Below, piece by piece: positions 38,895-48,740 of a stretch of 64,000 bases of DNA. Under the pieces are notes generated by a model that was given only the letters and a program-made list of their open reading frames with translations, made no database searches and had not been told where the DNA came from. The position numbers and the translations under genes are program-made. How positions within the stretch are numbered: the stretch's first letter is position 1; the number at the start of each line of letters is the position of its first letter. The stretch spans positions 1 through 64,000 of the forward strand of contig QCJC01000009.1 in assembly GCA_003216275.1 (NCBI GenBank). The letters run 5' to 3'. The stretch comes from Prochlorococcus sp. AG-402-P18. Its GTDB lineage: Bacteria; Cyanobacteriota; Cyanobacteriia; PCC-6307; Cyanobiaceae.

Positions 38895-39392
38895 ATGAGC
38901 AAAAAAGTCAAGAAAAAATCCAAAAAAAATTCTACTATTGATGGAAATCGTCGTTTAGCTGAAAATCGACAAGCAAGATATGAATATGAAATCTTAGAAA
39001 CCATTGAAACTGGCTTAGAGCTTTTAGGAACAGAAGTCAAATCAATTAGAGCAGGAAAAGTAAACTTAAAAGACGGATTTTGTTTAATTAAAAAAAATGA
39101 AATTCAACTTCACAATGTACATATATCTCCTCATAATCATGCAGGTAAGTTTTTCAATCATGATCCATTAAGAATCAAAAAACTTCTTGCACATCGAAAA
39201 GAAATCGACAAACTAAAAATCAATTTAGAAAGAAAAGGATTAGCTTTAATACCCTTGAGTTTATATCTGAAAGGTTCTTGGATTAAGCTAAAAATAGGCA
39301 TTGGAAAAGGCAGAAAGCTTCACGACAAGAGAGATAGAGAGAAAGCAAATGAATTAAAAAGAGATGTAGCTAACGCCTTAAAGCGTTTCTAG
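38895..39392 (+). CDS. smpB: SsrA-binding protein SmpB
   Basis: A 165-residue tmRNA partner that brings SsrA RNA to stalled ribosomes for trans-translation. After a very basic N-terminus ([10 protein letters not shown]) come [46 protein letters not shown] and the C-terminal [13 protein letters not shown], all SmpB hallmarks. I start at ATG 38895, preceded by GGAGG about 10 bases upstream; a longer in-frame ATG at 38829 would overlap ruvB. tmRNA itself is not in this window. A hairpin terminator follows at 39422-39445. Confidence 0.95.
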   Translation: MSKKVKKKSKKNSTIDGNRRLAENRQARYEYEILETIETGLELLGTEVKSIRAGKVNLKDGFCLIKKNEIQLHNVHISPHNHAGKFFNHDPLRIKKLLAHRKEIDKLKINLERKGLALIPLSLYLKGSWIKLKIGIGKGRKLHDKRDREKANELKRDVANALKRF

Positions 39393-39421
39393 AAAAAAGC
39401 AATATTTAATATTTTTTACAT

Positions 39422-39445
39422 GTAAAAACTTTAAAAAGTTTTTAC
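39422..39445. terminator. Hairpin terminator between smpB and the convergent 83-aa gene
   Basis: Inverted repeat GTAAAAACTT (39422-39431) and AAGTTTTTAC (39436-39445) with a 4-base loop, in an AT-rich spacer between two convergent genes. A and T runs on both sides allow use in both directions. GC content of the stem is low, so strength is uncertain. Confidence 0.55.
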
Positions 39446-39460
39446 TTTATTCATTAATTA

Positions 39461-39712
39461 TCATGATACATCCAAGCTAACATTTTCTGGTGGAGGTGTT
39501 GGGTCAGGGTCAGCAATGAGCATGTGTTGCAAAACAATCTCAGGACGTTCACTATCTCTCCATCTAATCCGATAAGCAGGCATTTTAGTACCCCTGCTTG
39601 TCGTTTGTTCAACAGGTTCCATTACCCAACCGCGTCTTGAACGCCCCTGGGGATTTCGTTTCACGACCGCGTCTGCGTGCTTGAAACGAAAACCAACTCT
39701 CTCGCCGCTCAT
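39461..39712 (-). CDS. Conserved picocyanobacterial hypothetical protein (83 aa)
   Basis: A small basic protein without a recognised family. A beta-rich pattern is suggested by GERVGFRFKHADAVVKR and YRIRWRDSERPEIVLQHMLI, resembling a small SH3-like or KOW-like barrel, but I cannot name it. The N-terminal half is rich in Arg. The C-terminal tail PDPTPPPENVSLDVS is Pro-rich and probably disordered. It starts 41 bases after the lysS stop on the same strand, so the two may share a transcript. Confidence 0.72.
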   Translation of the reverse strand: MSGERVGFRFKHADAVVKRNPQGRSRRGWVMEPVEQTTSRGTKMPAYRIRWRDSERPEIVLQHMLIADPDPTPPPENVSLDVS

Positions 39713-39753
39713 CTGAACAAAATTCTTACTCGCCTATTATCCCCTGTGATGGG

Positions 39754-41301
39754 TCACTTTCCAGTTTGTTTTAAATTTGATTCTGGCCGAAGAAGTGGAA
39801 AAGCAATTACATCTCTGATAGAAGGACTATCAGTTAAGAGCATTACGAACCTATCAATACCTATTCCAAGACCTCCTGTTGGAGGCATTCCCACTTCAAG
39901 AGCAGTAATAAAATCTTCATCCAAACCATGCGCCTCAAGATCACCTGCTTCTTTTTTATCTTGCTGCAAAAGTAAACGTTCTTTTTGGTCTATTGGATCA
40001 ATTAATTCACTAAAAGCATTAGCAGTCTCTCTTCCAACAATAAAAAGTTCAAATCTTTCAACTAAGCCACTCTTAGAACGATGCTTCCTAGCTAATGGTG
40101 AAATCTCAATTGGATAATCCATAACAAATGTGGGTTGAACCAACTTAGACTCAACAGCCTGCTCAAAAGCTTCATTTAAAAGTCCTCCCACGCTATCAAC
40201 CTTATCGGGCACTTGTAGACCCTCACTAAGCATTGCGGCTTTAGCATCGACAAAGCTATTTCCGAATAAATCAAAGTCAATTCCTGTCTCTTCTTGAACT
40301 AATTCATGCATCGTCGCCCTTCTCCAAGGAGGCTTTAGATCTATGACTTGCGTTTGATAAGTGATTTTGGTCGATCCACAAATCTTTTCGCAAACAGTTG
40401 AAAGTAATTTTTCAGTTAATTCCATCATGTCGAAATAGTCAGCAAAAGCCTCATAAATTTCTACAGAAGTGAATTCAGGATTATGACGAGTGCTAATTCC
40501 CTCATTTCTAAAAATTCTTCCAAGCTCATAAACCTTTTGAAATCCACCAACAACTAATCTTTTGAGATGCAATTCAGTCGCAATTCTCAGATATAAAGGC
40601 AAATCAAGGGTATTGTGATGGGTGATAAACGGTCTTGCGTCAGCTCCGCCAGCTTCTGATTGCAAAACTGGAGTCTCAATTTCAAGAAAATCTTTGTCAT
40701 CTAGCCATCGCCTAATAGAACTTACTAATAAGGCTCTAGTGCGAAAAGTTTTTCTCGACTGAGGATTGACAATTAAATCTAAATATCTTTGTCTATAGCG
40801 CTTTTCCACATCTGCAAGTCCATGCCATTTGTCTGGTAAAGGTTGTAAAGATTTTGAGAGCATAGTCCACTCAAAAACCTTAATAGAAAGCTCACCTCTA
40901 TCAGTTCTTCTTAAAATCCCACGAACGCCTATCCAATCACCAGAATCCACAAGAGAAGTTATGTTTTCAAAATTATTTTTTAGCTCTTGGCTGTTTTCAT
41001 TTTGGTTTAATGTTGCCTTTTCCAAAAAAAGTTGAATTGTCCCACTTTCATCTGCAAGCGTAAAAAAAGCAAGTTTTCCCATCACTCGACGAGAAATTAC
41101 ACGTCCAGCTATTGAAACTTCGTCATTCTTTTCTATTCCATTTGGCAAGTCTTGATATTTTTCCTGTAAAGCGATTGCAGAATCAGTAGGTCTGAAATTC
41201 AAACCATATGGACTTTGCCCAATGCTTTGCAATGTTTTTGCCTTCTCAAGGCGAGTCTCTCTTAATTCAGACAAGGAAGTTCGGGCATAGGGAAAACTCA
41301 A
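39754..41301 (-). CDS. lysS: Lysyl-tRNA synthetase (class II)
   Basis: A 515-residue class II synthetase that charges tRNA-Lys. The N-terminal OB-fold anticodon-binding domain includes [26 protein letters not shown]. The catalytic domain shows motif 2 in [21 protein letters not shown] and motif 3 in [26 protein letters not shown] near the C-terminus. Length is as usual. It begins 42 bases from the end of rpaB on the same strand. Confidence 0.98.
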   Translation of the reverse strand: MSFPYARTSLSELRETRLEKAKTLQSIGQSPYGLNFRPTDSAIALQEKYQDLPNGIEKNDEVSIAGRVISRRVMGKLAFFTLADESGTIQLFLEKATLNQNENSQELKNNFENITSLVDSGDWIGVRGILRRTDRGELSIKVFEWTMLSKSLQPLPDKWHGLADVEKRYRQRYLDLIVNPQSRKTFRTRALLVSSIRRWLDDKDFLEIETPVLQSEAGGADARPFITHHNTLDLPLYLRIATELHLKRLVVGGFQKVYELGRIFRNEGISTRHNPEFTSVEIYEAFADYFDMMELTEKLLSTVCEKICGSTKITYQTQVIDLKPPWRRATMHELVQEETGIDFDLFGNSFVDAKAAMLSEGLQVPDKVDSVGGLLNEAFEQAVESKLVQPTFVMDYPIEISPLARKHRSKSGLVERFELFIVGRETANAFSELIDPIDQKERLLLQQDKKEAGDLEAHGLDEDFITALEVGMPPTGGLGIGIDRFVMLLTDSPSIRDVIAFPLLRPESNLKQTGK

Positions 41302-41343
41302 GAACAGATAATAGAAAACCTATCAATATTTAGCTAGTAATTT

Positions 41344-42084
41344 CTAACTGGCAATAGCAGTAGGAAATTCTCCCATTCTTTGAGAAGCATAACCAATACC
41401 CCTTACAGTTAGAATCAACTCTGGATTTCTTGGATCTGGTTCGAGCTTGCCTCTTAATCGGGCGACATAAACATCAACCACTCTTAAATCGGCAGCTCTT
41501 CTGGGCGGGTAGCCCCAAAGCTGCTCCAAAATCTCTGCTCGTGGCACAACGCGGCCTGGATCACGAAATAATAGTTCTAATAAGCTAAATTCAGTGTATG
41601 TAAGTCCAATCCTTTCACCACCTCTACTTACCTGTCTTCTATTCGTATCTACAACTAGATCTCCTAATTTCATTACGCCTTGACCTGAAGGCACCTCTCT
41701 TGGCTCATCAACTGTTGGAGCAGGCCCGACTCTTCTCAAAATCGTCGCAATTCTTGCCTCTAACTCCTTCGGGCTAAATGGCTTAGCAAGATAATCATCA
41801 GCACCTAGATCCAATCCTGCAACTCTTTCGGAAATCGCCTCAAGCGCAGTCAAAAATATTATTGGTACACAAGATTCGGCTCTTATTCTTCGACAAACTG
41901 CAAAACCGTCCATTTTGGGAAGCATCACATCTAGGACAACTAAGTCAGGTGATTCTTTATGAAAAACCTCAAGTGCTTGCTCTCCGTCCTGCGCAGATAG
42001 AACTTGATAACCAGCAAGATTTAGCCTTGTTACCAAGACTTTTAATACTGCTGGTTCATCATCTACAACCAAAATACAGGTCAT
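41344..42084 (-). CDS. rpaB: OmpR-family response regulator RpaB
   Basis: A 246-residue two-domain response regulator. The receiver has D8/D9 in VVDDEPAVLKVL, the phospho-acceptor D52 in LVVLDVMLPKMDG, and the switch Lys in YLAKPFSPKELEARI. The winged-helix DNA-binding domain (from about 140) has GLTYTEFSLLELL, AEILEQLWGY and RVVDVYVARLRGKLEPDP. It matches RpaB better than RpaA. RpaB, with the kinase NblS, controls high-light and photosystem genes in cyanobacteria. The kinase is not in this window. An imperfect hairpin lies in its upstream leader. Confidence 0.88.
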   Translation of the reverse strand: MTCILVVDDEPAVLKVLVTRLNLAGYQVLSAQDGEQALEVFHKESPDLVVLDVMLPKMDGFAVCRRIRAESCVPIIFLTALEAISERVAGLDLGADDYLAKPFSPKELEARIATILRRVGPAPTVDEPREVPSGQGVMKLGDLVVDTNRRQVSRGGERIGLTYTEFSLLELLFRDPGRVVPRAEILEQLWGYPPRRAADLRVVDVYVARLRGKLEPDPRNPELILTVRGIGYASQRMGEFPTAIAS

Positions 42085-42139
42085 AAGATTAGTTGTTGCC
42101 TTAGTGACAGGGCCATCAAATTTTAAATCGAAATGGGCT

Positions 42140-42169
42140 CCTTGTTAAATGAAGATATCATCTTCAAGG
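42140..42169. repeat. Nested inverted repeat in the rpaB leader
   Basis: GAAGAT (42151-42156) and ATCTTC (42160-42165) pair around a 3-base loop, and CCTT (42140-42143) can pair with AAGG (42166-42169) outside them. It lies 56-85 bases before the rpaB start and about 95 past the mreD stop. No T run follows on either strand, so a simple terminator is unlikely; it could be an operator palindrome or leader structure. Confidence 0.35.
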
Positions 42170-42263
42170 CAAGTAAACATAACCCTTGGACTAATTTAAA
42201 AGACAGAGTCCCCACTAATAAATAAGTATTTATTCTATTTTTTAAGATTTAAAAATTTTCTCA

Positions 42264-42764
42264 TTAGTTTTTTTTATAAGTAAGAAGTAGCCAAGAAGAT
42301 AAAAAAGGAGCAACTAATCCAGTAATTATGATCTCAGAAATCAACACATAAATTGACCAAGAATGAAACCAATTATTTCTTAAAAATCTATATAAAATAA
42401 TTTTTTGGACCCAAAATGAGAATCCAACAAACGCAGTTCCAAATATAGACATTAAGCCAATATTAAAAAATAATTCTATTTTCTTATTATGCAATCCGTA
42501 TCTCGCCCAAATCAGAGACAAAAGTAAAAGTGATGGGATGTAAGAAACCTTTCCCACTGTAAATGAATCTAGAAGAATACCAAGAAAAATTGCCGCAATA
42601 GAAGCTTTCAAAGGAGAATTCTTTAGTGAAAATGGTAATAGCCAAATCACAGGCCAGCAAGGAGTAACTCCATTTATTGCAAGAAAGTCAGGTGAAGAAA
42701 TTAATAAAGCTGGTAAAAAAATTCCAGCAATATAAATTAAAAGTTTTTTCTTATCTCTAGCCAT
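42264..42764 (-). CDS. mreD: Rod shape-determining protein MreD
   Basis: A 166-residue inner-membrane protein with about five hydrophobic segments and a basic N-terminus (ARDKKKLLIYIAG). Sequence conservation in MreD is low; the assignment rests on its position after mreC, the length and the helix pattern, including AIFLGILLDSFTVGKVSYIPSLL, which resembles the family's G-x-x-x-D core. It works with MreB and MreC to guide lateral wall synthesis. It overlaps mreC by 8 bases. Confidence 0.85.
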   Translation of the reverse strand: MARDKKKLLIYIAGIFLPALLISSPDFLAINGVTPCWPVIWLLPFSLKNSPLKASIAAIFLGILLDSFTVGKVSYIPSLLLLSLIWARYGLHNKKIELFFNIGLMSIFGTAFVGFSFWVQKIILYRFLRNNWFHSWSIYVLISEIIITGLVAPFLSSWLLLTYKKN

Positions 42765-43515
42765 TATTTATTAAAACTTGCACCCAATCAATGGCCTCAG
42801 GTGAGGCAGTTAATTGTACTATTGCATATGGAGACGGTAACGCATTTTCGTCAACGAACTGAATAATGCCAATTGTTAAATTTGCAGGCAATAAAGTACT
42901 TGCTGGTGATGTAGTAACAGCATCCCCAATTTTTGCAAAGCTGTTTTTATTTAAGAAAATTAGTTTTGGCCTATTAGTACCCATCCCAGTAAGAATCCCA
43001 TGAAGTTTAGTACGATCAATCCAAGCACCTATTTGATGACCAGGATCAGTAAGTAATCGAACTCTTGAAGTTAATACAGTTGTGTTGTCTATCAAGCCAA
43101 CTACCCCCCCCGGCCCAATAACAGCTTGTCCCTTAACAATCCCATGCTTTGCTCCTTTATTTATTTCTAATTGTTGCCACCAACTTTTCGAAGATCTAGC
43201 TATGACAGCAGCAGAAATTCTTTGATCAGCTTTAAAATCTCTCAAAGACAATGCCTTTCTTAAGCGATTATTGTCCTCCTCAAGCAATTTCAATCTAATC
43301 TTATTTTCAATATCTTCTCCTGCCATTATCCATTCTTTTTGTGCTGAGCCAGGAAGTAATGGTTTCACTAACACAGAATAAAATTCTAAATATCCTGATC
43401 CCTTTGTCCAGCGAATAAAAAATAATAAAATTCCTATTAAAAATATGTACCACAGACTGCTTTTGAAAAGCAGATGAAACCCTATTTTCCTCCGGGTTTT
43501 AATCATATTGATCAA
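42757..43515 (-). CDS. mreC: Rod shape-determining protein MreC
   Basis: A 252-residue bitopic protein with one N-terminal membrane helix (about 15-33, LWYIFLIGILLFFIRW), a short coiled coil (KIRLKLLEEDNNRLRKALS) and a periplasmic beta-rich domain with SWWQQLEINKGAKHGIVKGQ and VIGPGGVVGLI, which are standard MreC blocks. It scaffolds the elongasome in the periplasm. It overlaps mreB by 4 bases upstream and mreD by 8 downstream. Confidence 0.93.
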   Translation of the reverse strand: MINMIKTRRKIGFHLLFKSSLWYIFLIGILLFFIRWTKGSGYLEFYSVLVKPLLPGSAQKEWIMAGEDIENKIRLKLLEEDNNRLRKALSLRDFKADQRISAAVIARSSKSWWQQLEINKGAKHGIVKGQAVIGPGGVVGLIDNTTVLTSRVRLLTDPGHQIGAWIDRTKLHGILTGMGTNRPKLIFLNKNSFAKIGDAVTTSPASTLLPANLTIGIIQFVDENALPSPYAIVQLTASPEAIDWVQVLINNG

Positions 43516-44573
43516 TCTCGAATTACATTTCTTGCAAAATCAGGAGTATCTAAAACTCTTCGCATTGATTTAAAATCATCCAACACCTGGCCACATCCAT
43601 TAACAACACACAACAATGGATCCTCAGCTACGTGTGTAAAGATTCCTGTTTCATGACTTAAAAGATCACTAATCCCTCTCACTAATGCTCCACCACCAGC
43701 AAGCATAATCCCTCTATCCACAATATCCGCAGCAAGTTCGGGAGGTGTTCTCTCTAAGGTTCTTTTCACAGCATCTACAATCTTATTCAAAGGTTCCGAC
43801 ATGGCTTCTCGTAAATCACCAGCTTTCAAATTTATTGATCGAGGTAAACCTGAAAGTAAGTGTAAACCTCTTACATCAATAGATTTAAGATCAAATTCAT
43901 CAGAAGGGAAAGCTGATCCTATTTTAATTTTGATCTCTTCAGCTGTTCTCTCTCCAACTACTAAGTTATGAACTTTCTTTAAATAGATAGCAATAGATTC
44001 ATTAATTTCATCACCAGCGACTCTAACCGATTCGCTTAATACTGTTCCACCAAGGCTCAGAACAGCCACTTCAGTAGTACCTCCGCCAATATCAACAATC
44101 ATTGTTCCAATAGGTTCTGTCACAGGCAAAGAAGCTCCTATTGCTGCAGCTACAGGTTCATCAATCAAATGAACCTCTCTAGCGCCAGCAAGACCAGCTT
44201 CACGAACAGCACGTCTCTCCACTCCAGTAACGCCACTGGGAATCCCCACAACTAATCGAGGAGCAATAATTCCTCTTCCCTCATTACACTTTTGAATAAA
44301 TGTTTTAAGCATTTGTTCTGCCGCATCAAAATCTGCTATCACACCATCTCTTAAAGGTCTTACAGCACGAATATTTCCAGGAGTTCTTCCTAGCATTAAC
44401 TTTGCATCATCACCAACAGCCAGAGGGACACCTTCCTCTAAATCCATCGCTACTACAGAAGGCTCCTGCAATACGATTCCTTTACCTGAAACATAAATCA
44501 AGGTATTGGCAGTACCTAAATCTATCCCAATATCTCGGGAGAATTTGAAACGGCTAAAAAACACGGATTTCAA
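43512..44573 (-). CDS. mreB: Rod shape-determining protein MreB
   Basis: A 353-residue bacterial actin. The ATP-binding phosphate-1 loop is DIGIDLGTANTLIYV near residue 15; phosphate-2 is IVDIGGGTTEVAVLSLGG; the adenosine region is GIMLAGGGALVRGI. It polymerises under the membrane and positions wall synthesis. It is the first gene of mreBCD and is divergent from ssb across 76 bases. Confidence 0.97.
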   Translation of the reverse strand: MKSVFFSRFKFSRDIGIDLGTANTLIYVSGKGIVLQEPSVVAMDLEEGVPLAVGDDAKLMLGRTPGNIRAVRPLRDGVIADFDAAEQMLKTFIQKCNEGRGIIAPRLVVGIPSGVTGVERRAVREAGLAGAREVHLIDEPVAAAIGASLPVTEPIGTMIVDIGGGTTEVAVLSLGGTVLSESVRVAGDEINESIAIYLKKVHNLVVGERTAEEIKIKIGSAFPSDEFDLKSIDVRGLHLLSGLPRSINLKAGDLREAMSEPLNKIVDAVKRTLERTPPELAADIVDRGIMLAGGGALVRGISDLLSHETGIFTHVAEDPLLCVVNGCGQVLDDFKSMRRVLDTPDFARNVIRD

Positions 44574-44649
44574 TCATTTGAGCAATCATAAAGAGAGAGC
44601 AACTAAGATAAATATATTATTTAGCAACCAATAAACATCGGAGGCAACG

Positions 44650-45039
44650 ATGGCAATAAATTCAGTCACTCTTGTAGGGAGAGCAGGAAGAGATCCTGAA
44701 GTTAGATATTTTGAATCTGGAACTGTTGTAGCGAACCTCACCATGGCAGTAAATAGAAGAAATAGAGATGATGAACCTGATTGGTTCAACCTAGAAATAT
44801 GGGGTAAACAAGCTCAAGTAGCTGCTGATTATGTAAAAAAAGGATCTTTAATTGGAATAACAGGCAGCTTCAAATTAGACAGCTGGAAAGATCGTAATAC
44901 TGGGGAAGATAGAAACAAACCCGTTGTCAGAGTTGATCGGCTGGAATTACTGGGATCAAAAAGAGATTCAGATAATAGTAATTTCCAAAATAGCAATTCA
45001 TTTAATCAAAAAAATAACGATGACGAAATTCCATTCTAA
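44650..45039 (+). CDS. ssb: Single-stranded DNA-binding protein
   Basis: A 129-residue SSB with an N-terminal OB fold (about 1-105): NSVTLVGRAGRDPEVRYFES, VANLTMAVNRR and DWFNLEIWGKQAQVAADYV. A short Asn-rich linker leads to the acidic tip NDDEIPF that recruits repair and replication partners. It is shorter than E. coli SSB but usual for cyanobacteria. It is divergent from mreB and converges with the DedA gene. Confidence 0.96.
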   Translation: MAINSVTLVGRAGRDPEVRYFESGTVVANLTMAVNRRNRDDEPDWFNLEIWGKQAQVAADYVKKGSLIGITGSFKLDSWKDRNTGEDRNKPVVRVDRLELLGSKRDSDNSNFQNSNSFNQKNNDDEIPF

Positions 45040-45052
45040 AAACTTAGTTTTT

Positions 45053-45709
45053 TTATTGAAAAATTAACTTACGAAGAGTTTTATAAATTACAATTATCAA
45101 TGCAAAGGATAATCCTAAGAGAATAATTACCTTAAAAAAACTTGCAAAAGGACTAATCCAATTTTCAATACTACTATAACTATCACCCAAATAAAAACCT
45201 GTAGTTGTTAAAAACAACGTCCAAATCAAACTTCCTGCTGAAGTCCATATTAAGAATGGAATTAATGGCATCAATTCAATTCCTGCAGGTACTGAAATCA
45301 AAGTTCTAATTCCAGGAACTAATCTGCCCCAAAAGACAAGAGAAACTCCGTATTTATTAAACCACCTTCTACTTCTTGCAAGCTCCTGAGGTTTAATCCC
45401 AAGCCAGCGTCCATGACTCTTCAGCCATTGCTCTATTCTTTCTTCATTAACTAATCTTCCAATTCCATACCAAGGCAAAGCACCTAATATAGTTCCAAAT
45501 AATCCTGCTAATACAACAGGTACAAAATCTAGTTGTCCTTGATAGACATAAAAACCTCCCAGAGGCATTATCAACTCAGAAGGGATTGGCGGAATAAGAT
45601 TTTCCAAAAACATTGCCAACAAAATTGCCACATATCCAACCCACTGATTTGTTTCGACTGCTTTGCCAATTAACTCTGGTAGAGAAGATATAAATTCTGA
45701 AATTTCCAT
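45053..45709 (-). CDS. DedA-family membrane protein
   Basis: A 218-residue membrane protein of the DedA/SNARE-associated (VTT) family, with four to five hydrophobic helices. Hallmarks are FLENLIPPIPSELIMPLGGFYV (E and PxPSE re-entrant motif), GTILGALPWYGIGR and FWGRLVPGIRTLISVPAG (the R-x-x-P-x-x-R motif). Members flip or recycle lipid carriers such as undecaprenyl phosphate. Transcribed alone or with ahcY, whose stop lies 27 bases upstream. Confidence 0.9.
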   Translation of the reverse strand: MEISEFISSLPELIGKAVETNQWVGYVAILLAMFLENLIPPIPSELIMPLGGFYVYQGQLDFVPVVLAGLFGTILGALPWYGIGRLVNEERIEQWLKSHGRWLGIKPQELARSRRWFNKYGVSLVFWGRLVPGIRTLISVPAGIELMPLIPFLIWTSAGSLIWTLFLTTTGFYLGDSYSSIENWISPFASFFKVIILLGLSFALIIVIYKTLRKLIFQ

Positions 45710-45736
45710 GTCATTTATGTTATTTACAAGTTAAAT

Positions 45737-47170
45737 CTAATAACGATATTGATCAGTCTTGTAAGGACCTTCAATTGGAACACTGATATATTTTGCCTGT
45801 TCTTTAGTCAACTTAGTTAACTTTGCACCTATTTTTTCCAAATGAAGAATAGCTACCATTTCATCTAAATGTTTTGGCAAAACATAAACTTTATTTAGAT
45901 ATTTAACACCATATTTGAATAATTCAATTTGAGCTAATACTTGATTAGTAAAGGAATTGCTCATAACAAAGCTTGGGTGACCTGTTGCACAGCCAAGGTT
46001 AACCAATCTTCCTTCCGCTAAAAGTATGATCTTATTGCCGCTAGGAAGAGTTATATGATCTACTTGTGGTTTAATATTTTCCCATTCATAAGATTTTAAA
46101 GAAGACACTTCTATTTCATTATCAAAATGTCCAATATTACAGACTATTGATTCATTCTTCATTCTAACCAAATGCTCATGGCGAATAACTTGGAAATTCC
46201 CAGTTGCCGTAACAAAAATATCCACATCTTGTACTACATCATCAAGCCTTACTACTCTAAAACCCTCCATGGCTGCTTGAAGTGCGCAAATAGGATCTAT
46301 CTCCGAGATCATTACCGTAGCTCCTAAACCTCTTAAAGACTGTGCCGATCCCTTTCCAACATCTCCATAGCCCATTACAAGAGCGACCTTGCCAGCAACC
46401 ATTACATCTGTAGCTCTTTTAATGCCATCTACTAATGATTCTCGACAGCCGTAAAGATTATCAAACTTACTTTTGGTAACAGAATCATTCACATTAATAG
46501 CTGGAAAAACAAGTTCTCCATTTTTTTCCATTTGGTAAAGCCGAGCTACACCAGTTGTTGTCTCTTCAGTTACTCCTTTTATAGATTCTTTTACTTTTGA
46601 ATAAAAATTTGAATCTTCGGAAAGTTTCTTCTTTATGGAAGCAAATAAAGCTATTTCCTCTTCATTATTCGGATTATCAAGTACTGAAATGTTTTCTTCT
46701 GCTTTGCTCCCTAGCATTATTAGCCCTGTAGCATCTCCACCATCATCAAGAATCATGTTTGCAGATTCTCCATCACACCATTCAAAAATTTTATGTGTAT
46801 ATTCCCAGTATTCGTCTAAAGTTTCCCCTTTTTTTGCAAACACAGGCACACCAGCTTTAGCCATGGCTGCAGCAGCATGATCTTGCGTAGAAAAAATGTT
46901 ACAAGAAGCCCATCTAACTTTTGCGCCAAGCTCAATAAGGGTTTCAATTAAAACTCCCGTTTGAATGGTCATATGGAGGCTTCCAGCTATATAAGCCCCT
47001 TTTAAGGGTTTTTCAGAGCCATATTTTTGTCTCAATGCCATTAATCCTGGCATTTCCGTTTCTGCTATTGAAAGCTCTTTTCGACCAAATACTGCTTCGC
47101 TTATATCGTGAACGACGTAATCTGGATTTTTCTCAATACTGTTGAGATTTGATTTGGTTGCTGCAAACAT
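45737..47170 (-). CDS. ahcY: S-adenosyl-L-homocysteine hydrolase
   Basis: A 477-residue NAD-dependent enzyme that splits S-adenosylhomocysteine to adenosine and homocysteine, clearing the by-product of methylation. Seen: [52 protein letters not shown], the NAD site [19 protein letters not shown], and the C-terminal [19 protein letters not shown] with DQYRY. The length includes the roughly 40-residue insertion found in many bacterial forms. It starts 26 bases from tsaE on the opposite strand. Confidence 0.97.
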   Translation of the reverse strand: MFAATKSNLNSIEKNPDYVVHDISEAVFGRKELSIAETEMPGLMALRQKYGSEKPLKGAYIAGSLHMTIQTGVLIETLIELGAKVRWASCNIFSTQDHAAAAMAKAGVPVFAKKGETLDEYWEYTHKIFEWCDGESANMILDDGGDATGLIMLGSKAEENISVLDNPNNEEEIALFASIKKKLSEDSNFYSKVKESIKGVTEETTTGVARLYQMEKNGELVFPAINVNDSVTKSKFDNLYGCRESLVDGIKRATDVMVAGKVALVMGYGDVGKGSAQSLRGLGATVMISEIDPICALQAAMEGFRVVRLDDVVQDVDIFVTATGNFQVIRHEHLVRMKNESIVCNIGHFDNEIEVSSLKSYEWENIKPQVDHITLPSGNKIILLAEGRLVNLGCATGHPSFVMSNSFTNQVLAQIELFKYGVKYLNKVYVLPKHLDEMVAILHLEKIGAKLTKLTKEQAKYISVPIEGPYKTDQYRY

Positions 47171-47196
47171 AAAGTAAAGCTCTCTTAAAAGAGATT

Positions 47197-47703
47197 GTGA
47201 AAAAAGTTTCTGAAGAAAAATTCAAGGTTTCTAATTCATTTGCTCAGCAAGCTAACGATTTTTGCTGGACCCTAGATAAACCTGAATCTACAATTTCAAT
47301 TGGTTCAACATTAACAAAAAAATTTCCAGATCTAGGCATTCTTCTACTACAAGGCCCCCTTGGAGCTGGGAAAACCACATTAGTGAAAGGAATTGCAAAA
47401 AGTCTAGGGATTAAAGAACCCATAACTTCTCCTACCTTCCCTTTATCTCAACATTATCATTCAGGTTCGACGCCATTAGTTCATCTTGATCTTTACAGAA
47501 TTGAGGAGGCAAAGGCAGCTAACGAATTTTTCCTTCAAGAAGAAGAGGAAGCTAAGTCTTTAAGTGCATTAATGATTGTTGAATGGCCAGAAAGGTTATC
47601 AATTAAACTATATGATGCTTGGAGAGGAAAATTGGAATATTCATCAAATAAAAAAACAAGAGTTTTTCAACTATTTCTTCCATTGAATAAAGTTAATAAT
47701 TGA
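47197..47703 (+). CDS. tsaE: tRNA threonylcarbamoyladenosine biosynthesis ATPase TsaE
   Basis: A 168-residue P-loop ATPase that works with TsaB and TsaD to make the t6A modification at tRNA position 37. Walker A is [20 protein letters not shown]; the family's [12 protein letters not shown] and [10 protein letters not shown] blocks follow, and [10 protein letters not shown] contains the conserved Glu-Trp-x-E/D region. The only available start is GTG 47197, which gives about 25 residues before the usual TsaE beginning. The 3' end overlaps the convergent sugar kinase gene by 37 bases. Confidence 0.92.
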   Translation: MKKVSEEKFKVSNSFAQQANDFCWTLDKPESTISIGSTLTKKFPDLGILLLQGPLGAGKTTLVKGIAKSLGIKEPITSPTFPLSQHYHSGSTPLVHLDLYRIEEAKAANEFFLQEEEEAKSLSALMIVEWPERLSIKLYDAWRGKLEYSSNKKTRVFQLFLPLNKVNN

Positions 47704-48683
47704 TCAATATCTTTAAGATAAGGCTGTGGATTAATTGCTCCTGCACCTTGGCATACAAAAGCTCCACAGGCATTCGCAAATTGTATAATTTCTTCAGATA
47801 TTTGTTTACTTACTTGATCCAAATCACAAGATAAGAGTTTATAAATCAATCCAGCAGTAAATGCATCACCAGCTCCAGTAGTATCAATAATTGAAGGCGG
47901 AGTAATTGCACGTGAATATCCAGAGTGATTGTTAATTAGCCATGAGATAGGATTTGGTCCATCAGTAATAATTACAGATGGTCTATGAGAAAAAGTTGAT
48001 GCAATTTCTATTGGATTGGAGGAATTAAAAAACCATTGAGCCTCTTCTTTAGCAAGTTTTATTAATGAGACATTTTTGAAAATAGAATTTATTTGTTTTT
48101 TTTCTTCAAGCGTGGGTGCAAGCGATTTCGAGACTTTGGAACGCCAAAAAGTCGGTCGCCAATTCAAATCCAATGCGATCTTTATTCCTGCATGTAAAGC
48201 ATTTTCAATACACCACATAAAAGAAGAAGAAGAGATTTCTGAAGCTAAAGGGATTGTTCCAATAATTAACCATTTAGCTTTATCAGCTATAACAGACCAA
48301 TCTTTAATAATCAGTTCCCTCGAAATCGCTTGATCAGCAAATCCAAAGCCTTTATCACCTTCAAACCCCTCAAAAAATCTTTCTCCATCTTCATTTCTGC
48401 GAACCAATACAACCCTTGTAGGACGTAAATTATCTTGTTGCAAGCCAACTGTGTTTATACCTCTTTCAATCATCACATTCTTAAAGTTATTCCCAAAAGC
48501 ATCATTACCAAGCGAACCAATAAAAGAGACATTTACTCCTAACCTACTTAGAGCACAAGCCACGTTGGCTGGAGCACCACCAAAGCAATCTATGGATGGC
48601 TTATCAAAAGCAGGGTCTCCGCCAGGTGGGCCGAGTCGATCAATTAAAGCTTCACCAAGTGAAATTACTTTTAAAGATTTCAT
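47667..48683 (-). CDS. PfkB-family carbohydrate kinase (fructokinase-like)
   Basis: A 338-residue ribokinase-superfamily sugar kinase. The N-terminal signature is GGAPANVACALSRLGVNVSFIG with LGNDAFG; the C-terminal catalytic motif is DTTGAGDAFTAGLIY, whose Asp is the base. Within the family it resembles fructokinases (LGEALIDRLGPPGG start), so ATP-dependent phosphorylation of fructose is the best guess. Its 3' end overlaps tsaE. No sugar transporter is nearby. Confidence 0.88.
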   Translation of the reverse strand: MKSLKVISLGEALIDRLGPPGGDPAFDKPSIDCFGGAPANVACALSRLGVNVSFIGSLGNDAFGNNFKNVMIERGINTVGLQQDNLRPTRVVLVRRNEDGERFFEGFEGDKGFGFADQAISRELIIKDWSVIADKAKWLIIGTIPLASEISSSSFMWCIENALHAGIKIALDLNWRPTFWRSKVSKSLAPTLEEKKQINSIFKNVSLIKLAKEEAQWFFNSSNPIEIASTFSHRPSVIITDGPNPISWLINNHSGYSRAITPPSIIDTTGAGDAFTAGLIYKLLSCDLDQVSKQISEEIIQFANACGAFVCQGAGAINPQPYLKDIDQLLTLFNGRNS

Positions 48684-48740
48684 TGTCCCTATTGATGAGT
48701 AAAGTCTTTATGGATAAATTTATCAAGATTTACAGATTTT

